A DNA stretch of 64,000 bases, taken from positions 1 to 64,000 of the forward strand of contig JAQZBU010000005.1 in assembly GCA_029237735.1 (NCBI GenBank), written 5' to 3'. This document shows, piece by piece, positions 16,363 through 25,363 of the stretch. The notes below the pieces were generated by a model. That model ran no database searches, had not been told where the DNA came from, and saw nothing but the letters and a program-made list of their open reading frames with translations. This DNA comes from Ramlibacter sp. (GTDB lineage Bacteria; Pseudomonadota; Gammaproteobacteria; Burkholderiales; Burkholderiaceae_C). Each line of letters begins with the position of its first letter. Position 1 is the stretch's first letter. The position numbers and the translations under genes were made by a program.

Positions 16363-17187
16363 TTATCTCCACTCGATGGCGGCTCCGTGGCACACACCGT
16401 GCATGGAAATCCCGTAGGCCGCGACTTCCTTGTCGCGCCATACCTTGATCTGGCGGTTGCGCCTGAACTTGTCCAGCTTGCGGTCAAGCCACGACTTTCG
16501 CAGCAGCCGATAGTTGTGCCGATAGGCCAGCCCGTCGCCCTCACGCAGCCCACGGTCTTTCTTCATGGCCAACTGCGTGATCGAGCCGAAATGGTGAATC
16601 CACGATGCGCCAGTGGTACCCGCCGGCACCCGGGCCTTCGACATTTCGTGGAAGAAGATGGTGTCTTCGTAGCCCAGCAGCTTGGGCACTGGCCGAAAAT
16701 AACCGATGTCCATCCACACCGATTTATGGATGGCCATGCACACGGCGTGGCACCAGCCGCGGCGCATGGCATCGCGCATACGCGCGCCGGCGTCGGGCGC
16801 GAAGGCGGCAAAATCGTAGCCGAGCTTGCCTTCCACCATGGCCGGCGATATCACGCGCACGCCATGCTCCCGCGCCTTGCCGATCAGGCCTTCGACCCAT
16901 CCGGGGCTGACCAGCACGTCGTTGTTCATGACGATGGTCCACTCGGCCTGCAGCGCCAGCGCGCCCTGGTTCCAGGCCACGCCGCAGCCGAGGTTGTCGG
17001 CGTTGAAGATGCGGCCGCCCAGTGGCAGAGCGGACAGGTAGCCTCGCGTTTCGTCTTTCGAGGCGTTGTCCACCACGACCAGCCGATCCAACGGCGTACC
17101 GGAGCGATGCATGCTCTCGATGCACTGCCGGGTGTAATCGACCTGCCCATGGCAGGCGAACGTGATGGCGTAGCTGTTCTTGTCCAT
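16363..17187 (-). CDS. family 2 glycosyltransferase
   Basis: 274 residues. N-terminal GT-A features ITFACHGQVDYTRQCIESM, VVVDNASKDET and the metal-binding IVMNNDVLVSPGW; the middle contains CHAVCMAIHKSVW and GYEDTIFFHEM, reminiscent of rhamnosyl- or N-acetylglucosaminyltransferases of the GT2 family. The basic C-terminal tail (RKSWLDRKLDKFRRNRQIK) may bind the membrane. It is convergent with the ligase-GT9 fusion and lies 9 nt downstream of rng in the same direction. It probably acts on LPS or another surface glycan; donor and acceptor cannot be assigned. Confidence 0.8.
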   Translation of the reverse strand: MDKNSYAITFACHGQVDYTRQCIESMHRSGTPLDRLVVVDNASKDETRGYLSALPLGGRIFNADNLGCGVAWNQGALALQAEWTIVMNNDVLVSPGWVEGLIGKAREHGVRVISPAMVEGKLGYDFAAFAPDAGARMRDAMRRGWCHAVCMAIHKSVWMDIGYFRPVPKLLGYEDTIFFHEMSKARVPAGTTGASWIHHFGSITQLAMKKDRGLREGDGLAYRHNYRLLRKSWLDRKLDKFRRNRQIKVWRDKEVAAYGISMHGVCHGAAIEWR

Positions 17188-17196
17188 AACCCCAGC

Positions 17197-18672
17197 TCAA
17201 AGCAGGACGATGTCGTATTGCTCCTGGCCCATCGCGCTTTCGCTCTGCAGCGAGATCGGCTTGCCGATGAAGTCCGACAGCCCCGCCAGGTGCTGGCTCT
17301 CCTCGTCCAGGAAAAGCTCGATCACCTTGGGCGACGCCACCACGCGGTACTCGCGCGGGTTGAACTGCCGGGCTTCCCGCAGAATCTCGCGAAGGATGTC
17401 GTAGGCCACGCTACGCGCGGTCTTCACCGTGCCCTTGCCCTGGCAGGCTCCACAAGGTTCGCACAGCATGTGGGCCAACGATTCGCGCGTGCGCTTTCTC
17501 GTCATCTCGACCAGCCCCAGCTGCGAAAAGCCGCCGGCCATGGTCTTGGTGCGGTCGCGGGCGAGCTGCTTGCGGAACTCGGCGAGCACCGCCTCGCGGT
17601 GGTCCTCGCGGCCCATGTCGATGAAATCCACGATGATGATGCCGCCCAGGTTGCGCAGGCGCAGCTGCCGCGCGATCGCCTGCGCGGCCTCCAGGTTGGT
17701 CTTGAAGATCGTATCGTCGAAGTTGCGCGCGCCCACGAAGCCACCGGTGTTGACGTCCACCGTGGTCAGCGCCTCGGTCTGGTCGACGATCAGGTAGCCG
17801 CCGGATTTCAGCTCGACGCGCCGGCCCAGCGCCTTGGCGATCTCGTCGTCGATCGAGAACAGGTCGAAAATCGGCCGCTCGCCCTTGTACAGCGCCAGGC
17901 GCTCGGCGGCGGCGGGCATGAACTCGCGCCCGAACGCCTGCAGGTGGGCAAACTGCTCGTGCGAGTCGATGCGGATGGTCTGGGTCTCCTCGCTCACCAG
18001 GTCGCGCAGCACCCGTTGCAGCAAGCTCAAATCCTGGTGCAGCAGCGACATCGGCGGTAGCCGGCTAGCGGCTTCGCGGATGCGCGCCCAGGTCTTGCGC
18101 AGGTAGGCGATGTCCTCGGCCAGCTCGGCGTCGCAGGCGTCCTCGCCGTTGGTGCGCAGGATAAAGCCGCCGCCCGGCTCGCCGACCAGGGCCTGCAGGC
18201 GGGAGCGCAATGCCTCGCGCTGCTCGGCGGGAATCTTCTGCGAGACGCCTATGTGGTCGTCCTGTGGCAGGAACACCAGCAGGCGCCCGGCGATGCTGAT
18301 CTGCGTGGACAGCCGCGCGCCCTTGGTGCCGATTGGGTCCTTGATGACCTGCACCATGAGTGCCTGGCCCTCGAACACCTGCTTTTCGATAGGCACCTGC
18401 GGCAGGGTGTTGCGCACGAAACCCGGCGGCTCGCCATCGGGCTGGCGGTGCCAGACGTCGGCCACATGCAGGAACGCCGCGCGCTCCAGGCCGATATCGA
18501 TGAAAGCCGATTGCATGCCGGGCAGAACCCGCGCCACCTTGCCCAGATACACGTTGCCGACCAGGCCGCGCTCGAGCGTGCGCTCCACGTGCAGCTCCTG
18601 CACGGCGCCGTTTTCGACGATGGCCACCCGCGTTTCCTGTGGAGACCAATTGACCAGGATGTCCTGCTGCAT
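17197..18672 (-). CDS. rng: ribonuclease G
   Basis: Start at ATG 18672 (MQQDILVNWSPQETRVAIVE); 491 residues, matching RNase G (about 490). An N-terminal S1 domain (GNVYLGKVARVLPGMQSAFIDIG), catalytic acidic residues in VDVNTGGFVG and IIIVDFIDM, and the zinc-link CEPCGACQGKG are all present; the long C-terminal scaffold of RNase E is absent. RNase G processes the 5' end of 16S rRNA and some mRNAs. In many proteobacteria rng follows maf directly; here a PAS gene on the other strand separates them. Confidence 0.95.
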   Translation of the reverse strand: MQQDILVNWSPQETRVAIVENGAVQELHVERTLERGLVGNVYLGKVARVLPGMQSAFIDIGLERAAFLHVADVWHRQPDGEPPGFVRNTLPQVPIEKQVFEGQALMVQVIKDPIGTKGARLSTQISIAGRLLVFLPQDDHIGVSQKIPAEQREALRSRLQALVGEPGGGFILRTNGEDACDAELAEDIAYLRKTWARIREAASRLPPMSLLHQDLSLLQRVLRDLVSEETQTIRIDSHEQFAHLQAFGREFMPAAAERLALYKGERPIFDLFSIDDEIAKALGRRVELKSGGYLIVDQTEALTTVDVNTGGFVGARNFDDTIFKTNLEAAQAIARQLRLRNLGGIIIVDFIDMGREDHREAVLAEFRKQLARDRTKTMAGGFSQLGLVEMTRKRTRESLAHMLCEPCGACQGKGTVKTARSVAYDILREILREARQFNPREYRVVASPKVIELFLDEESQHLAGLSDFIGKPISLQSESAMGQEQYDIVLL

Positions 18673-18745
18673 GCTCTGAGAATAACTCACCGCAAGGTTG
18701 AGGAGCAGCTTTGATAAACTCAAAAGGCGTCACAGAGCAGTACCC

Positions 18746-19780
18746 ATGAATCCTTCCCCGCCGTCTTCCGTTTTCCTCCAGGGCGGCCATGAAATGGGGC
18801 AGCGAATCCGCGACTTCGATTGGGCTTCCCACCCCCTGGGGCCTCCGCACCAGTGGCCGCCGGCGCTGCAGATGGCTCTGAATCTGTGCCTGAATTCGAG
18901 TTTCCCGACGGCCATCTACTGGGGCCCCGAGCTTCACGTGCTGTACAACGATGCGTGGTCCGTCATCCCCGCCGAGCGCCATCCGTGGGCGCTTGGCCGG
19001 CCCGCGCGCGAGGTGTGGTCGGACATCTGGAGCGTGGTGGGCCCGCAACTCGCGCAGGTGATGGCCACCGGCCAAGGCATCGCGCAGTTCGAGCAAATGC
19101 TGCCGATGGAGCGCGGCGGCGTGGCTCGCGAAACGTGGTGGAATTACAGCTTCACGGCGCTGCGCAACGCCGACAACACCATCGGCGGCGTGTTCAACCA
19201 GGGCAACGAAATCACGGAAACAGTCCTGGCCCGCCGGCAGCGCAAGGCGGAGCTCGCGCGCTTGCGCGGCTGGTTCCGCCAGGCGCCCGCACCCATCGCC
19301 CTGCTGCGCGGCCCAACGCACGTGTTCGAGATCGCCAACGACGCGTACATGGCACTCGTGGGCGGGCGCGACCTGCTGGGCAAAACGGTGAAGGACGCGC
19401 TCCCCGAGGCCGACGAACAGGGCTTCGTCGCGCTGCTCGACGAGGTTTACCGCACTGGCAAACCCTACCTTGCCGCCTCGGCCTCAGTCAAGCTACAGCG
19501 AGCGCCGGACCAGCCGCGCGAAGAGCGCGTGCTCGACTTCATCTACCAGCCGGTGGTGGACACTGCGGGACAGGTCGACGGCATCTTCGTGCTCGTCACC
19601 GACGTCACGGACCGCGCACGCGCCGAGAACGCCCTGCGGTTGTCGAACTGGCAGCTGGCCGAGGAGCGCGCGCGCCTGGCGGCCACCGTCGAAGCCGAGC
19701 AGCGGGCCCAGGCCGCGCTGCGCCGGTTCAACGAGACGCTGGAGGCGCACGTCAAACGGGGCAAACCACCCGACCGCTGA
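18746..19780 (+). CDS. PAS-domain protein, sensor part of a histidine kinase without kinase domain
   Basis: Start at ATG 18746 (MNPSPPSSVFLQGGHEMG). 344 residues. Residues ~15-170 contain the FDWASHPLGPPHQWPPALQMAL and TAIYWGPELHVLYNDAW motifs that begin many hybrid histidine kinases, followed by a second PAS (~190-305, GPTHVFEIANDAYMALVG ... VLDFIYQPVVD) and a coiled-coil linker (ARAENALRLSNWQLAEERARL). In full-length relatives a HisKA dimerisation helix follows the ETLEA linker; here the reading frame ends after ETLEAHVKRGKPPDR, 5 nt before the end of maf. It therefore appears to be a truncated sensor, perhaps inert, inserted between maf and rng. Ligand unknown. Confidence 0.8.
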   Translation: MNPSPPSSVFLQGGHEMGQRIRDFDWASHPLGPPHQWPPALQMALNLCLNSSFPTAIYWGPELHVLYNDAWSVIPAERHPWALGRPAREVWSDIWSVVGPQLAQVMATGQGIAQFEQMLPMERGGVARETWWNYSFTALRNADNTIGGVFNQGNEITETVLARRQRKAELARLRGWFRQAPAPIALLRGPTHVFEIANDAYMALVGGRDLLGKTVKDALPEADEQGFVALLDEVYRTGKPYLAASASVKLQRAPDQPREERVLDFIYQPVVDTAGQVDGIFVLVTDVTDRARAENALRLSNWQLAEERARLAATVEAEQRAQAALRRFNETLEAHVKRGKPPDR

Positions 19781-19784
19781 CGCT

Positions 19785-20387
19785 TCAGCGGGTTGCGCGA
19801 ACGCCGAGTTCGCGCAGCAACAGTGCCGTCTCGTACATGGGCAGTCCCATGATGCCGGAGTAGCTGCCGCTGATGTGTGAAATGTGGGCAGAGGCCCTCC
19901 CCTGGATCGCGTACGCGCCCGCCTTGCCCATCGGCTCGCCGCTGGCCACGTAATCGCGGATGTGCGCCGGCGTCCACACGGCGAAGGTGACGCGCGAGTC
20001 GCTCAGGGCTTCCCTGCGCCTGCGCCCCGCCTGCGCGGCGATGGCCGTGAGCACCCTGTGCGTGCTGCCGGACAGCTCGCGCAGCATGCGCGCCGCGTCT
20101 TTCGCATCGGCCGGCTTGCCGTAGATCGTGCGGCCCAGCGCGACGGTGGTGTCTGAACAGAGGATGGGTGCGGGCGGCAGGCGGAGCTTCTTCAGGCGAG
20201 CGATGGCGGCGTCCAGCTTCAGCGCCGTGACGCGTCTGACATAGCGGGCCGGTGCTTCGCCAGGCAGGACCTCTTCGAGCGACTCCGTGTCCTCGCCAGG
20301 GTCGGGCAGGAGAAGCTCGTGCTTGATGCCAAGCTGTTCCAGGAGCTGGCGTCGGCGCGGGCTTTGCGAGGCGAGGTAGATGAACAT
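19785..20387 (-). CDS. maf: Maf-family nucleotide pyrophosphatase
   Basis: Start at ATG 20387 (MFIYLASQSPRRRQLL), with AAGG 5 nt upstream; longer starts would lie in the dispersed repeat. 200 residues. SQSPRRRQLLEQLG, CSDTTVALG and KPADAKDAARMLRELSG are Maf signatures. Maf proteins hydrolyse non-canonical or methylated NTPs to the monophosphates. The repeat at 20395-20464 separates it from rlmH. The C-terminal part (GKAGAYAIQGRA, SGSYSGIMGLPMYE) is intact. Confidence 0.93.
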   Translation of the reverse strand: MFIYLASQSPRRRQLLEQLGIKHELLLPDPGEDTESLEEVLPGEAPARYVRRVTALKLDAAIARLKKLRLPPAPILCSDTTVALGRTIYGKPADAKDAARMLRELSGSTHRVLTAIAAQAGRRRREALSDSRVTFAVWTPAHIRDYVASGEPMGKAGAYAIQGRASAHISHISGSYSGIMGLPMYETALLLRELGVRATR

Positions 20388-20394
20388 CGGCCTT

Positions 20395-20464
20395 GTCATG
20401 CCGGACTCGATCCGGCATCCATCGCGGCGCGCCAACATGGATTGCGGGTCGAGCCCGCAATGAC
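20395..20464. repeat. dispersed double-hairpin repeat, copy 1
   Basis: 70 bp, begins GTCAT and ends ATGAC. Two hairpins, GCCGGACTCGATCCGGC and TTGCGGGTCGAGCCCGCAA, face each other across ATCCAT...ATGGAT. Lies between rlmH and maf. The same architecture occurs at 24433, 26888, 29590, 30326, 43580 (half) and 44217. Confidence 0.85.
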
Positions 20465-20471
20465 GGCGCTG

Positions 20472-20939
20472 TTATTCACGATGGTAGGGATGGTTCGCAT
20501 TGATGGACCATGCGCGATAGAGCTGCTCGACCAGCAGCACGCGCACCATGGCGTGCGGCAGGGTCAGGTCGGACAGGCGGATGCGCTCGTGCGCGGCCTG
20601 TTTGAAGCCCGGGTCCAGCCCGTCGGGGCCGCCGATCACCAGCGCCACGTCGCCGCCCTGAAGCTGCCAGCCCTTGAGCCTCGAGGCGAGCGCCATGGTG
20701 GTGAGTGCCGTGCCGCGCTCATCCAACGCCACGACGTGCGTGCCTTTGGGGATCGCGGCCTCGATACGCTGGCGTTCTGCCGCGTACAGCGTTTCCAGTG
20801 TCCTGGAGGCGCGCGGCTCGGTCTTGACAGCCTTCAGCTCCACCCGCAGCTCAGGCGGAAAGCGCTTGGCGTAGTCGTCCCAGGCGGTCTGGGCCCAGTC
20901 GGGCACCCGCTGGCCGACCGCCACGACCATGAGCTTCAT
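20472..20939 (-). CDS. rlmH: 23S rRNA pseudouridine-1915 N3-methyltransferase
   Basis: The tracked ORF fuses this gene to an out-of-frame reading of rsfS; the true start is ATG 20939 ([15 protein letters not shown]). 155 residues, the standard RlmH length. The SPOUT methyltransferase core is clear: [24 protein letters not shown]-like [13 protein letters not shown] and the C-terminal [21 protein letters not shown]. It methylates pseudouridine 1915 in helix 69 of 23S rRNA using S-adenosylmethionine. The start overlaps the rsfS stop (ATGA), as is common for this pair. Confidence 0.96.
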   Translation of the reverse strand: MKLMVVAVGQRVPDWAQTAWDDYAKRFPPELRVELKAVKTEPRASRTLETLYAAERQRIEAAIPKGTHVVALDERGTALTTMALASRLKGWQLQGGDVALVIGGPDGLDPGFKQAAHERIRLSDLTLPHAMVRVLLVEQLYRAWSINANHPYHRE

Positions 20940-21634
20940 TTCTTGCGGGTCGGGGTCTTGCGGGTCGGGGTCTTGCGAGTCGGGCTCTTCCCTGCTGCGC
21001 TCTTCCCTGCTGCGCTCTTGCCCGCAGCACTCTTGGCCGCAGCGCTCTTGGCGGAGGGCCGGCGCGTGGGAACGATGTATTTCTTGGCGGGCGCTTTTTT
21101 CACAGGCGCCTTGGCCGCCGTTTTTGCCGGGGTGGTGCCACGGCCGGTGCTGCCGGCTGCCCCCGTTTTCTTCGCAGTTGCCTTTGCTGCAGGTTTCGCG
21201 GCCGCCTTCGTGGCTGGCTTCTTTGCCGCGGATTTCATCTCGGGCTCGGCCGTTGCCGGCTTCGGTGCGCCGAATTTCAGGCGCACCGGCTTTTCGCCCC
21301 AGATCTCTTCGAGATGATAGTACGTTCGGATCGCCGGTTGCATGATGTGCGCCACTGCCGCGCCGCAATCCACGATGATCCACTCGCCGTTGTCCTCGCC
21401 TTCGATGCGAGGCTTGGGAAAACCTGCCTCACGCACGGCGTCTCGCACGCTGGAGGCCAGTGCCTTGGTCTGCCGGTTGGAGGTGCCCGAAGCGACGATC
21501 ACGCGCTCGAACAGCGGCGATAGATGCTCGGTATTGAAAACCTGGATGTCGTGCCCTTTGACGTCCTCCAGTCCATCGACGATGGCTCGCTGGAGTCTTT
21601 GGGTATCTTTTCTTGCGGCGGCTTCTTGGGTCAT
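20936..21634 (-). CDS. rsfS: ribosome silencing factor RsfS with long Lys/Ala-rich tail
   Basis: 232 residues. Residues 1-115 are a normal RsfS ([67 protein letters not shown]), which binds L14 and keeps ribosomal subunits apart in starvation. Residues ~120-232 form a basic, low-complexity tail of Lys-Ala-Ala-Pro motifs, ending in short tandem repeats (AGKSA three times, TRKTP three times), like histone H1 or AlgP-type tails. Canonical RsfS ends near 110-130, so the tail roughly doubles the protein. Start shares a base with the nadD stop; stop overlaps the rlmH start. Confidence 0.92.
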   Translation of the reverse strand: MTQEAAARKDTQRLQRAIVDGLEDVKGHDIQVFNTEHLSPLFERVIVASGTSNRQTKALASSVRDAVREAGFPKPRIEGEDNGEWIIVDCGAAVAHIMQPAIRTYYHLEEIWGEKPVRLKFGAPKPATAEPEMKSAAKKPATKAAAKPAAKATAKKTGAAGSTGRGTTPAKTAAKAPVKKAPAKKYIVPTRRPSAKSAAAKSAAGKSAAGKSAAGKSPTRKTPTRKTPTRKK

Positions 21635-22233
21635 CAGGCGGGTTGGTAAAGGGAATGTTGGGCAATATAACGTGCAACGCCCGGCGGGACCAGATGGTCG
21701 ATCCCTTCATGGGCGGCAACGCGCTCGCGAACCTCGGTGGCGCTCTCGGGCATTTCGGGCAGGCGCAGCAGCTTCAGCTCGGCTTCAGCCGGCAAGGCGC
21801 GAGGCGCGTCGGCGTCGGTGGACGCCCGTGCGGCCATGCAGATCGTGGCCAGCGCGGGAATGGCTTGCCACTCCCGCCAGCGGGTCAGCGAGACGGCCTG
21901 ATCTTCCCCCATGATGAGGAAAAGCTCGGCCTGCGGCTGTTCCGCCTTCAGTTCGCGCAACGTGTCTATGGTGTAGGTGGGGCCGGGGCGGCGCAGTTCG
22001 CGGTCGTCGATGACCGTGTGCGGCAGGTCGCCGAAGGCCATCCGTGCCAGCGCCAGGCGATGCGCAGGCGGGCTGAGCGTGTTGGCCTTGTGCCACGCGT
22101 CGCCGGTGGGGAAGATTCGCAGTTCATCGAGCAGCAACTGATCCACCGCGGCGCGGGCCAGTGCAACGTGAGCCAGGTGCGGCGGGTCGAAAGCGCCGCC
22201 GAACACACCGACCCTTTTGGCGACATCCGTCAA
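21634..22233 (-). CDS. nadD: nicotinate-nucleotide adenylyltransferase
   Basis: 199 residues from a TTG start at 22233 ([22 protein letters not shown]). The TTG overlaps the hemF stop (GTTTGACG), and GGAGGG 7 nt upstream, within the end of hemF, supports it; no ATG or GTG occurs in frame at a better place. [16 protein letters not shown] is the nucleotidyltransferase motif (GxFxPxHxxH), and [15 protein letters not shown] and [16 protein letters not shown] complete the family pattern. NadD converts nicotinate mononucleotide to deamido-NAD in NAD synthesis. Part of an overlapping purD-hemF-nadD-rsfS-rlmH unit. Confidence 0.93.
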   Translation of the reverse strand: MTDVAKRVGVFGGAFDPPHLAHVALARAAVDQLLLDELRIFPTGDAWHKANTLSPPAHRLALARMAFGDLPHTVIDDRELRRPGPTYTIDTLRELKAEQPQAELFLIMGEDQAVSLTRWREWQAIPALATICMAARASTDADAPRALPAEAELKLLRLPEMPESATEVRERVAAHEGIDHLVPPGVARYIAQHSLYQPA

Positions 22234-23141
22234 ACCCAGTCCCTCCGGACCAGGAATTTCTTGTACAGGTCGTCCTCGGGCGAGCCGGGACGCGTCTGGC
22301 GTTGGTAGGCCCAGCTCGCGAGCGGCGGCATGGACATCAGGATCGATTCGGTGCGTCCGCCCGATTGCAGGCCGAAATGCGTTCCACGGTCCCACACCAG
22401 GTTGAACTCGACATAGCGGCCGCGCCGGTACAGCTGGAAGTTGCGCTCACGGTCGCCGTACGGCGTTTCCTTGCGTATCTTCAGGATCGGCATGTAGGCA
22501 TCCAGGAACGCATCGCCTACCGAGCTGATGAGCGCGAAGCTGTTCATGAAGCCGCTCTCGGCAAAATCGTCGAAGAAGATGCCGCCGATGCCGCGCTGCT
22601 CGTCGCGGTGCTTCAGGTAGAAGTATTCGTCGCACCAGGTCTTGAAGCGCGGGTATTTGTCCGGACCGAATGGCGCCAGGGCGTTCTTGCACACGGAATG
22701 GAAGTGCATGGCATCTTCCTCGAAGCCGTAGTAGGGCGTCAGGTCCATGCCGCCGCCGAACCAGAACACCGGCTCGCCCTTCTCGGGTGTGGCCGTGACC
22801 ATCCGCACGTTCATGTGCACCGTCGGCACATAAGGGTTGCGCGGATGGAAGACCAGCGACACGCCCAGCGCCTCGAAGCCCGACCCTGCCAACTCCGGCC
22901 TGTGCTGGCTGGCCGAAGGCGGCAGCCGCACGCCCACCACGTGCGAGAAGCCGCAGCCCGCCCGCTCGAACACCTTGCCGTCCTCCAGGATCATCGTGAT
23001 GCCGTCGCCCTGCAGGGCCTCGCCCTTGCCCTTCTTCCACCTGTCTTTGGTGAACTTGCCGCCGTCCACTTCGGCGCAGGCCGTGGTGATGCGTTGCTGC
23101 AAGCCCTGCAGGTAATCCCGAACGCCGTCGATGTTGGTCAT
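22230..23141 (-). CDS. hemF: oxygen-dependent coproporphyrinogen III oxidase
   Basis: Start at ATG 23141 ([18 protein letters not shown]); the tracked ORF extends upstream into purD out of frame. 303 residues, normal for HemF. Family motifs include [73 protein letters not shown] and [27 protein letters not shown]-type C-terminal sequence. It oxidatively decarboxylates coproporphyrinogen III to protoporphyrinogen IX with O2, indicating aerobic haem synthesis. Its ATG overlaps the purD stop and its stop overlaps the nadD TTG. Confidence 0.97.
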   Translation of the reverse strand: MTNIDGVRDYLQGLQQRITTACAEVDGGKFTKDRWKKGKGEALQGDGITMILEDGKVFERAGCGFSHVVGVRLPPSASQHRPELAGSGFEALGVSLVFHPRNPYVPTVHMNVRMVTATPEKGEPVFWFGGGMDLTPYYGFEEDAMHFHSVCKNALAPFGPDKYPRFKTWCDEYFYLKHRDEQRGIGGIFFDDFAESGFMNSFALISSVGDAFLDAYMPILKIRKETPYGDRERNFQLYRRGRYVEFNLVWDRGTHFGLQSGGRTESILMSMPPLASWAYQRQTRPGSPEDDLYKKFLVRRDWV

Positions 23142-24427
23142 GAGTGCGTTCCGCGGATGGCGCGGTGGCCGATGTCGTGACGGTATTGGGCCCCCTCGAA
23201 GTGGATGGCGTTGGCCATCTCGTGGGCGCGCTGTTGCGCCGCCTTGACGGAATCCGCCAGCGCGGTGACGCACAGCACGCGCCCGCCCGAAGTGACGAGC
23301 ACGCCGTCCTTGTGCGCTGTGCCGGCATGGAACACCATCGCGTCCTCCGCGGGCTTGGGCAGGCCGGTGATCGCGTCGCCCTTGCGCGGGCTGAGCGGGT
23401 AGCCGGCGGCGGCCATGACGATGCCCAGCGCGGCGCGGCGGTCCCACTGCAGCTCGACCTGGTCCAAGGTGCCTGAAGTGGCCGCCATCATCACGTCGAA
23501 CAGGTCGGACTTCAGCCGCATCATGATCGGCTGCGTTTCCGGATCGCCCATCCGGCAGTTGAACTCAAGCGTCTTCGGGTGCCCTTGCGCGTCGATCATG
23601 AGGCCCGCATAAAGGAAGCCGGTGTATGGAATGCCGTCTTTTTCCATCCCCTTGATCGTCGGCAGGATGATCTCGCGCATGGCGCGGGCATGGACGTCGG
23701 GCGTCACCACGAGCGCGGGCGAATAAGCGCCCATGCCGCCGGTGTTGGGGCCCTGGTCGCCGTCCTGCAGGCGCTTGTGGTCCTGGCTGGTCGCGAGCGC
23801 CGTGACGTTCTTGCCGTCGCACATCACGATGAAGCTCGCTTCCTCGCCCTGCAGGAATTCCTCGACCACCACCCGCGCGCCGCCCTCGTTGTGCGAGACG
23901 CCGAGCTTGTTGTCCAACAGCATGAAGTCGATCGCCTCGTGCGCCTCGACCTCCGTCATCGCCACGACGACGCCCTTGCCCGCCGCCAGGCCGTCGGCCT
24001 TCACGACGATTGGCGCGCCCATCTTGTGCACGTACTCGTGCGCGGCCGCCGGGTCGGTGAAGGTGTGGTACTCGGCCGTGGGGATGCCGTGCCGCTTCAT
24101 GAATGCCTTGGAGAAGGCTTTTGAACTTTCGAGCTGCGCGGCAGCCTTGGTGGGGCCGAACACGCGCAGGCCATGGGCGCGAAAGTCATCGACCACGCCG
24201 GCCGCCAGCGGCCCCTCTGGGCCCACCACGGTGAGCGCGATCTTCTGGTCGAGTGCCCACTGCCGAAGCTGGGGGATGTCGGTGATGTCCACGTTCTCCA
24301 GACGCGGATCGAGCGCCGTGCCGCCGTTGCCGGGTGCAACATACACCGCCTGCACCTTGTCCGACTGGGCGAGCTTCCAGGCCAGCGCATGTTCCCGGCC
24401 GCCGCCGCCGATGACCAGGACTTTCAT
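23138..24427 (-). CDS. purD: phosphoribosylamine-glycine ligase (GARS)
   Basis: 429 residues ([22 protein letters not shown]). N-domain [27 protein letters not shown]-grasp region with [15 protein letters not shown] and [10 protein letters not shown], and [10 protein letters not shown]...[13 protein letters not shown] are diagnostic. Catalyses the ATP-dependent joining of glycine to phosphoribosylamine, step 2 of purine synthesis. First gene of the overlapping block; a dispersed repeat separates it from yebC upstream. Confidence 0.97.
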   Translation of the reverse strand: MKVLVIGGGGREHALAWKLAQSDKVQAVYVAPGNGGTALDPRLENVDITDIPQLRQWALDQKIALTVVGPEGPLAAGVVDDFRAHGLRVFGPTKAAAQLESSKAFSKAFMKRHGIPTAEYHTFTDPAAAHEYVHKMGAPIVVKADGLAAGKGVVVAMTEVEAHEAIDFMLLDNKLGVSHNEGGARVVVEEFLQGEEASFIVMCDGKNVTALATSQDHKRLQDGDQGPNTGGMGAYSPALVVTPDVHARAMREIILPTIKGMEKDGIPYTGFLYAGLMIDAQGHPKTLEFNCRMGDPETQPIMMRLKSDLFDVMMAATSGTLDQVELQWDRRAALGIVMAAAGYPLSPRKGDAITGLPKPAEDAMVFHAGTAHKDGVLVTSGGRVLCVTALADSVKAAQQRAHEMANAIHFEGAQYRHDIGHRAIRGTHS

Positions 24428-24432
24428 TGACT

Positions 24433-24506
24433 GTCATTCCGGGCTTGACCCGGAATCCATGGTGGTGTGCTCGCAAAGGTGGATGCCGGATCGAGTCCGG
24501 CATGAC
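24433..24506. repeat. dispersed double-hairpin repeat, copy 2
   Basis: 74 bp GTCAT...ATGAC element with hairpins TTCCGGGCTTGACCCGGAA and GCCGGATCGAGTCCGGC. Lies between yebC and purD, six bases upstream of the purD start codon, so it is in the purD leader or the yebC 3' end. Confidence 0.85.
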
Positions 24507-24515
24507 AACAATCAA

Positions 24516-25241
24516 TCATTCAATAATCTCAGCGTTGTGGAAGACGTCTTGCACGTCGTCCAGGTCTTCGAGCACGTCGAGCAGTTTCCGCATCTTCGCG
24601 GCGTCCTCGCCCGTCAACTCGATCGTGTTCTCCGGCCGCATCGTCACTTCGGCCACCTCAGGCTTCAGCCCTGCGGCTTCCAGCGCGTTCTTGACGGCTT
24701 CAAAGTTGCCGGGCGAGGTGATGACCTCGATGGCACCGTCCTCGTCGGCGATCACGTCCTCGGCGCCGGCCTCGAGAGCCACTTCCATCACCTTGTCTTC
24801 GCTGGTGCCGGGCGCCAGGATGAGCTGGCCCACGTTCTTGAACTGGAAGGCCACCGAGCCCGCGGTGCCCATGCTGCCGCCGTACTTGCTGAAGGCGTGG
24901 CGCACCTCCGCCACCGTGCGCACCTTGTTGTCCGTCATCGTGTCGACGAGGATCGCCGCCCCGCCGAAGCCGTAGCCCTCGTAGCGGATTTCCTCGTATT
25001 GCACACCTTCGAGGTTGCCGGTGGCCTTGTCGATGTTGCGCTTGACGGTGTCGGCCGGCATGTTGGCCGCCTTGGCCTTTTCCACGGCCAGCCTCAATCG
25101 GGGGTTCTGCCCCAGGTCTGCGCCGCCCAGGCGGGCCGCGACCATGATTTCACGGATGACGCGGGTCCAGATCTTGCCGCGCTTCTCGTCCTGGCGGCCC
25201 TTGCGGTGCTGGATATTTGCCCATTTGCTGTGTCCGGCCAC
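24516..25241 (-). CDS. YebC/PmpR (TACO1) family protein
   Basis: 241 residues beginning [23 protein letters not shown], the hallmark N-terminus. Contains [27 protein letters not shown] and [19 protein letters not shown], then the ferredoxin-like domains. The family includes DNA-binding regulators and translation factors that relieve ribosome stalling at proline-rich stretches; which applies here cannot be told from sequence. Divergent from the HerA-like gene. Confidence 0.95.
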   Translation of the reverse strand: MAGHSKWANIQHRKGRQDEKRGKIWTRVIREIMVAARLGGADLGQNPRLRLAVEKAKAANMPADTVKRNIDKATGNLEGVQYEEIRYEGYGFGGAAILVDTMTDNKVRTVAEVRHAFSKYGGSMGTAGSVAFQFKNVGQLILAPGTSEDKVMEVALEAGAEDVIADEDGAIEVITSPGNFEAVKNALEAAGLKPEVAEVTMRPENTIELTGEDAAKMRKLLDVLEDLDDVQDVFHNAEIIE

Positions 25242-25363
25242 TGGAAATCCTTCTTTCTTTGCAGTCGGCGCTATATTGGCGCCTTAGTCAGTTGGGGGCA
25301 GAGCAAAATGGGCATCGCCATTGTTGGTCTGTCCCACAAAATCGTTATTTTACTTTTCAAGCC

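Noticed and set aside
16387-18060. 557-codon plus-strand ORF
   Set aside because: Antisense to the GT2 gene and rng; no domains.
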